Shown in pieces: positions 5,436 to 7,194 of a DNA stretch of 7,194 nt. The position numbers and the translations under genes are program-made. Each line of letters begins with the position of its first letter. The first letter of the stretch is position 1. Location of the stretch: NCBI GenBank assembly GCA_015487755.1, contig WFPG01000257.1, positions 1-7,194 of the forward strand. Reading direction: 5' to 3'. Source of the stretch: Acidobacteriota bacterium. GTDB taxonomy: Bacteria > Acidobacteriota > Holophagae > Thermotomaculales > Thermotomaculaceae. Below the pieces are notes generated by a model. The model was not told the DNA's origin and searched no databases. It saw only the letters and a program-made list of their open reading frames with translations.

Positions 5436-6579
5436 AAAAATTCTGGATTTTTTGAGAGAGTATTGGCTAATGCTTGTTTTAATACTTCTTATTGCAGGCG
5501 GGTGGATTTACTACATATTCATTCACCCTATTTTAAGGGTTAAGCATGCCCCTAAATTTGTTAAAGCCTATGTGGTTGTTAAAACAAAAAGCCTTGATTA
5601 TGCCACAAACGACTTTATGGTAATTGAGGAGAGCGAAAACCCCGAATTGCAGGCTTGCATTGTGGCAAAAAAGTGGGGAGAAGATAAACTTACCTACTTC
5701 TGCCCTTCAAAAAAGTTGAAGATAGACGGGAAGTTTATCCCTGAAGACAGGATTGAGCAGTGGGATAACTTTAAATGGAAAGAGGTCAGGGTTTTCTGGT
5801 TTAAGATTCAGCCTGTAACCCTTGCAAAGTATGAAAACGAGCCGTTTGAATACTCTCACATAAAGTATGCCTATCAATTCCAGACAACATGGCCTTTGCA
5901 ATGGACACATAAACTTGATGTCAGGGACTTTGCTTCAATCTACCCCAAGCAGAATTACGGAACTATGAGGTTTAAGATAAGGGCTGAAATAAAAGAGGGT
6001 ATTGCAGATGTTATTGAAAAGGTTTACTCAAAAGGGGAAGAAGATGTTGACGCAAACAATATAATCTCAGATAAGGTTTTCAAGGTTGCCCTTGTCCCTT
6101 CAAAGGATTACTTCGGTTATTTAACCTCGCTCTTTAACCTTGCCTATGTAACAGGCGGGATTGATTACAAAAAATTCGGAGACAAAAACCCGGCATATTT
6201 AAGGATTGCCATAGACTCTCCCGGATACTTTACCTATGCCGCGCAACTTGCCGGGTTTAAAGATGTTGAATTAGGAAGCATTCCTTCCCTATTAAAGCAC
6301 TTTAAGGTTGTTTATAAGGGAGTGCACCTTGACAAAAAGAAAGGGCTTTACCTTGACAAAAACAACAAGCCTATAAAAAGCGAGAATTTAAAAAGAGGGT
6401 ATATAGTGTGGGACGGAGAATTGTTAGGGGTTTACGCTTCGGAAGGAAGCCTTGAAGGGGGGAAATACGGTTATTTAAGCGTGGACGACAGAGTGCTTTA
6501 TTCACACGGATTGCCACTTTACTATGAGAAAATGGGAGACCACTTTTACAATAACATAGAGATAGGCTATCTTGAATAA
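5428..6579 (+). CDS. Membrane-anchored protein of unknown function
   Basis: I do not recognise this 383 aa protein. A short basic N-terminus (MVKK) is followed by one hydrophobic segment at about 12-34, with no cleavage site evident. This suggests an N-in anchor with about 350 residues outside the cytoplasm. Residues 45-200 are rich in aromatic residues and look beta-rich, with two cysteines (C77, C92) that could pair in an oxidising compartment. Notable strings are IKYAYQFQTTWPLQWTHKLD (about 145-164) and YGTMRFKIRAEIK (about 177-189). The C-terminal part (about 225-383) contains IDSPGYFTYAAQLAGF (262-277), LKRGYIVWDGELLGVYAS (321-338) and VLYSHG (356-361). These order like an NlpC/P60 papain-like fold, but with Ser for the catalytic Cys and Leu for the His; this is weak inference. 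The gene overlaps the radical SAM gene by 8 bases and precedes queA by 19, so it is co-transcribed with tRNA-related genes. Confidence 0.85.
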   Translation: MVKKILDFLREYWLMLVLILLIAGGWIYYIFIHPILRVKHAPKFVKAYVVVKTKSLDYATNDFMVIEESENPELQACIVAKKWGEDKLTYFCPSKKLKIDGKFIPEDRIEQWDNFKWKEVRVFWFKIQPVTLAKYENEPFEYSHIKYAYQFQTTWPLQWTHKLDVRDFASIYPKQNYGTMRFKIRAEIKEGIADVIEKVYSKGEEDVDANNIISDKVFKVALVPSKDYFGYLTSLFNLAYVTGGIDYKKFGDKNPAYLRIAIDSPGYFTYAAQLAGFKDVELGSIPSLLKHFKVVYKGVHLDKKKGLYLDKNNKPIKSENLKRGYIVWDGELLGVYASEGSLEGGKYGYLSVDDRVLYSHGLPLYYEKMGDHFYNNIEIGYLE

Positions 6580-6585
6580 ACGAAT

Positions 6586-6591
6586 AGGGAG
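6586..6591 (+). promoter_or_regulatory. Ribosome binding site that fixes the TTG start of queA
   Basis: AGGGAG lies seven bases before TTG 6599. An in-frame TGA at 6593-6595 blocks any earlier start, and no in-frame ATG or GTG occurs until well inside the conserved N-terminus. The TTG start is therefore well supported. Confidence 0.75.
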
Positions 6592-6598
6592 TTGAAAA

Positions 6599-7194
6599 TT
6601 GAGGACGGATGAATTTGATTACCATTTACCGCAGGAGTTGATTGCTCAAAAGCCCCTTGACGAAAGGGATAAAAGCAGAATGATGGTATTAAACAGGGAA
6701 AATAAAACAATTGAGCATAGAATATTCTACGAATTCCCTGATTTAATCCCCGATAACACAATGGTTGTTTTAAACAATACAAAGGTATTTCCCGCAAGGC
6801 TTTACTTAACAAAGAAAGAAACAGGGGCAAAGATAGAGGTTTTTCTTTTAAAACAGTTGGACAAAGAGGCAAGAAAGTGGAAGTGCATGGTAAAACCTTC
6901 AAAAAGGGTAAAGAAAGGCACTGTCCTTGAATTTGAAAACGGAAAAAGGGTTATTGTTGAAGAAAAGTTTGGGGAAGGCATTCACCATGTCTTTTTTGAT
7001 TTTGACAATCCCTTTGAAGAAATCTTTAAATTCGGGAAAACCCCCCTTCCGCCGTACATTAAAAGAGAACCTGAAAGCGATTTTGACCCTATAAGGTATC
7101 AAACCGTTTTTGCCGAAAAAACAGGGGCTGTTGCCGCACCTACGGCAGGTTTTCATTTTACAGAAAGGGTTTTGAGAAAACTGGAAGAAAAGGG
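6599..7194 (+). CDS. queA: S-adenosylmethionine:tRNA ribosyltransferase-isomerase (5' part, cut by window end)
   Basis: QueA transfers and isomerises the ribosyl group of S-adenosylmethionine onto preQ1 at wobble position 34 of tRNAs with GUN anticodons, making epoxyqueuosine. Translation from TTG 6599 gives 198 complete codons, about 58% of the usual 340 or so. The frame is open to the window edge, so the gene is partial only because of the window. Family hallmarks are FDYHLPQELIAQKPLDERDKSRMMVL (about 6-31), VVLNNTKVFPARL (about 56-68), PLPPYIKR (about 149-156) and YQTVFAEKTGAVAAPTAGFHFTE (about 167-189). The last block is the most characteristic QueA sequence. The gene follows the membrane protein by 19 bases and no promoter is seen between them, so it belongs to the gatC operon. 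No tgt or queG gene lies in the window. Confidence 0.96.
   Translation, partial: MRTDEFDYHLPQELIAQKPLDERDKSRMMVLNRENKTIEHRIFYEFPDLIPDNTMVVLNNTKVFPARLYLTKKETGAKIEVFLLKQLDKEARKWKCMVKPSKRVKKGTVLEFENGKRVIVEEKFGEGIHHVFFDFDNPFEEIFKFGKTPLPPYIKREPESDFDPIRYQTVFAEKTGAVAAPTAGFHFTERVLRKLEEK

Noticed and set aside
6567..7156. Two antisense open frames (6567-6902 and 6899-7156) opposite queA.
   Set aside because: The + strand encodes a well-conserved QueA starting at TTG 6599 that covers the same bases, and the antisense products show no recognisable features.
1..7194. Search by eye for CRISPR arrays, insertion sequences, tRNA/rRNA genes, att-like repeats and phage genes.
   Set aside because: No repeated units, transposase motifs, cloverleaf-like sequence or integrase motifs were seen. 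The composition is uniform and the genes are mostly housekeeping.

Overview
The window is a gene-dense, low-GC bacterial segment (roughly 38% GC by eye). All genes are on the + strand. Arginine is encoded almost only by AGA/AGG, with occasional CGN codons, and the proteins are rich in Lys and Glu. This composition fits a low-GC, possibly thermophilic bacterium. I cannot name the phylum from the sequence. Using GatCAB shows a bacterium or archaeon that makes Gln-tRNA and/or Asn-tRNA by transamidation; Shine-Dalgarno starts, a TATAAT box and bacterial RNase III and QueA point to Bacteria.

Region 1-1930 holds an A/T-tract leader with no clear Shine-Dalgarno site, a PAS-SpoIIE/PP2C phosphatase (85-1194), and a sirtuin NAD-dependent protein deacylase (1197-1931). 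These two genes are separated by only 2 bases. The sirtuin's ribosome binding site lies inside the end of the phosphatase gene, so they look like one two-gene signalling/regulatory transcript.

Region 1932-1994 is the only real intergenic gap inside the window. It carries a perfect TATAAT box and a strong ribosome binding site.

Region 1995-7194 reads as one operon with overlapping or nearly touching genes: gatC, gatA, rnc (RNase III), an Elp3-like radical SAM protein, a single-pass membrane-anchored protein of unknown function, and the 5' part of queA, cut by the window end. The theme is tRNA charging and RNA processing or modification: amidation of Glu-tRNA(Gln)/Asp-tRNA(Asn), double-stranded RNA cleavage, a probable tRNA-modifying radical SAM enzyme, and queuosine synthesis. 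The membrane protein does not fit this theme. Its C-terminal half has a weak resemblance to an NlpC/P60-like fold with the catalytic residues replaced.

No mobile elements, CRISPR, tRNA/rRNA genes or convincing terminators were seen. The points most worth a second look are the Asn at a metal-ligand position of RNase III, the unidentified membrane protein, and the possible leaderless start of the phosphatase gene.
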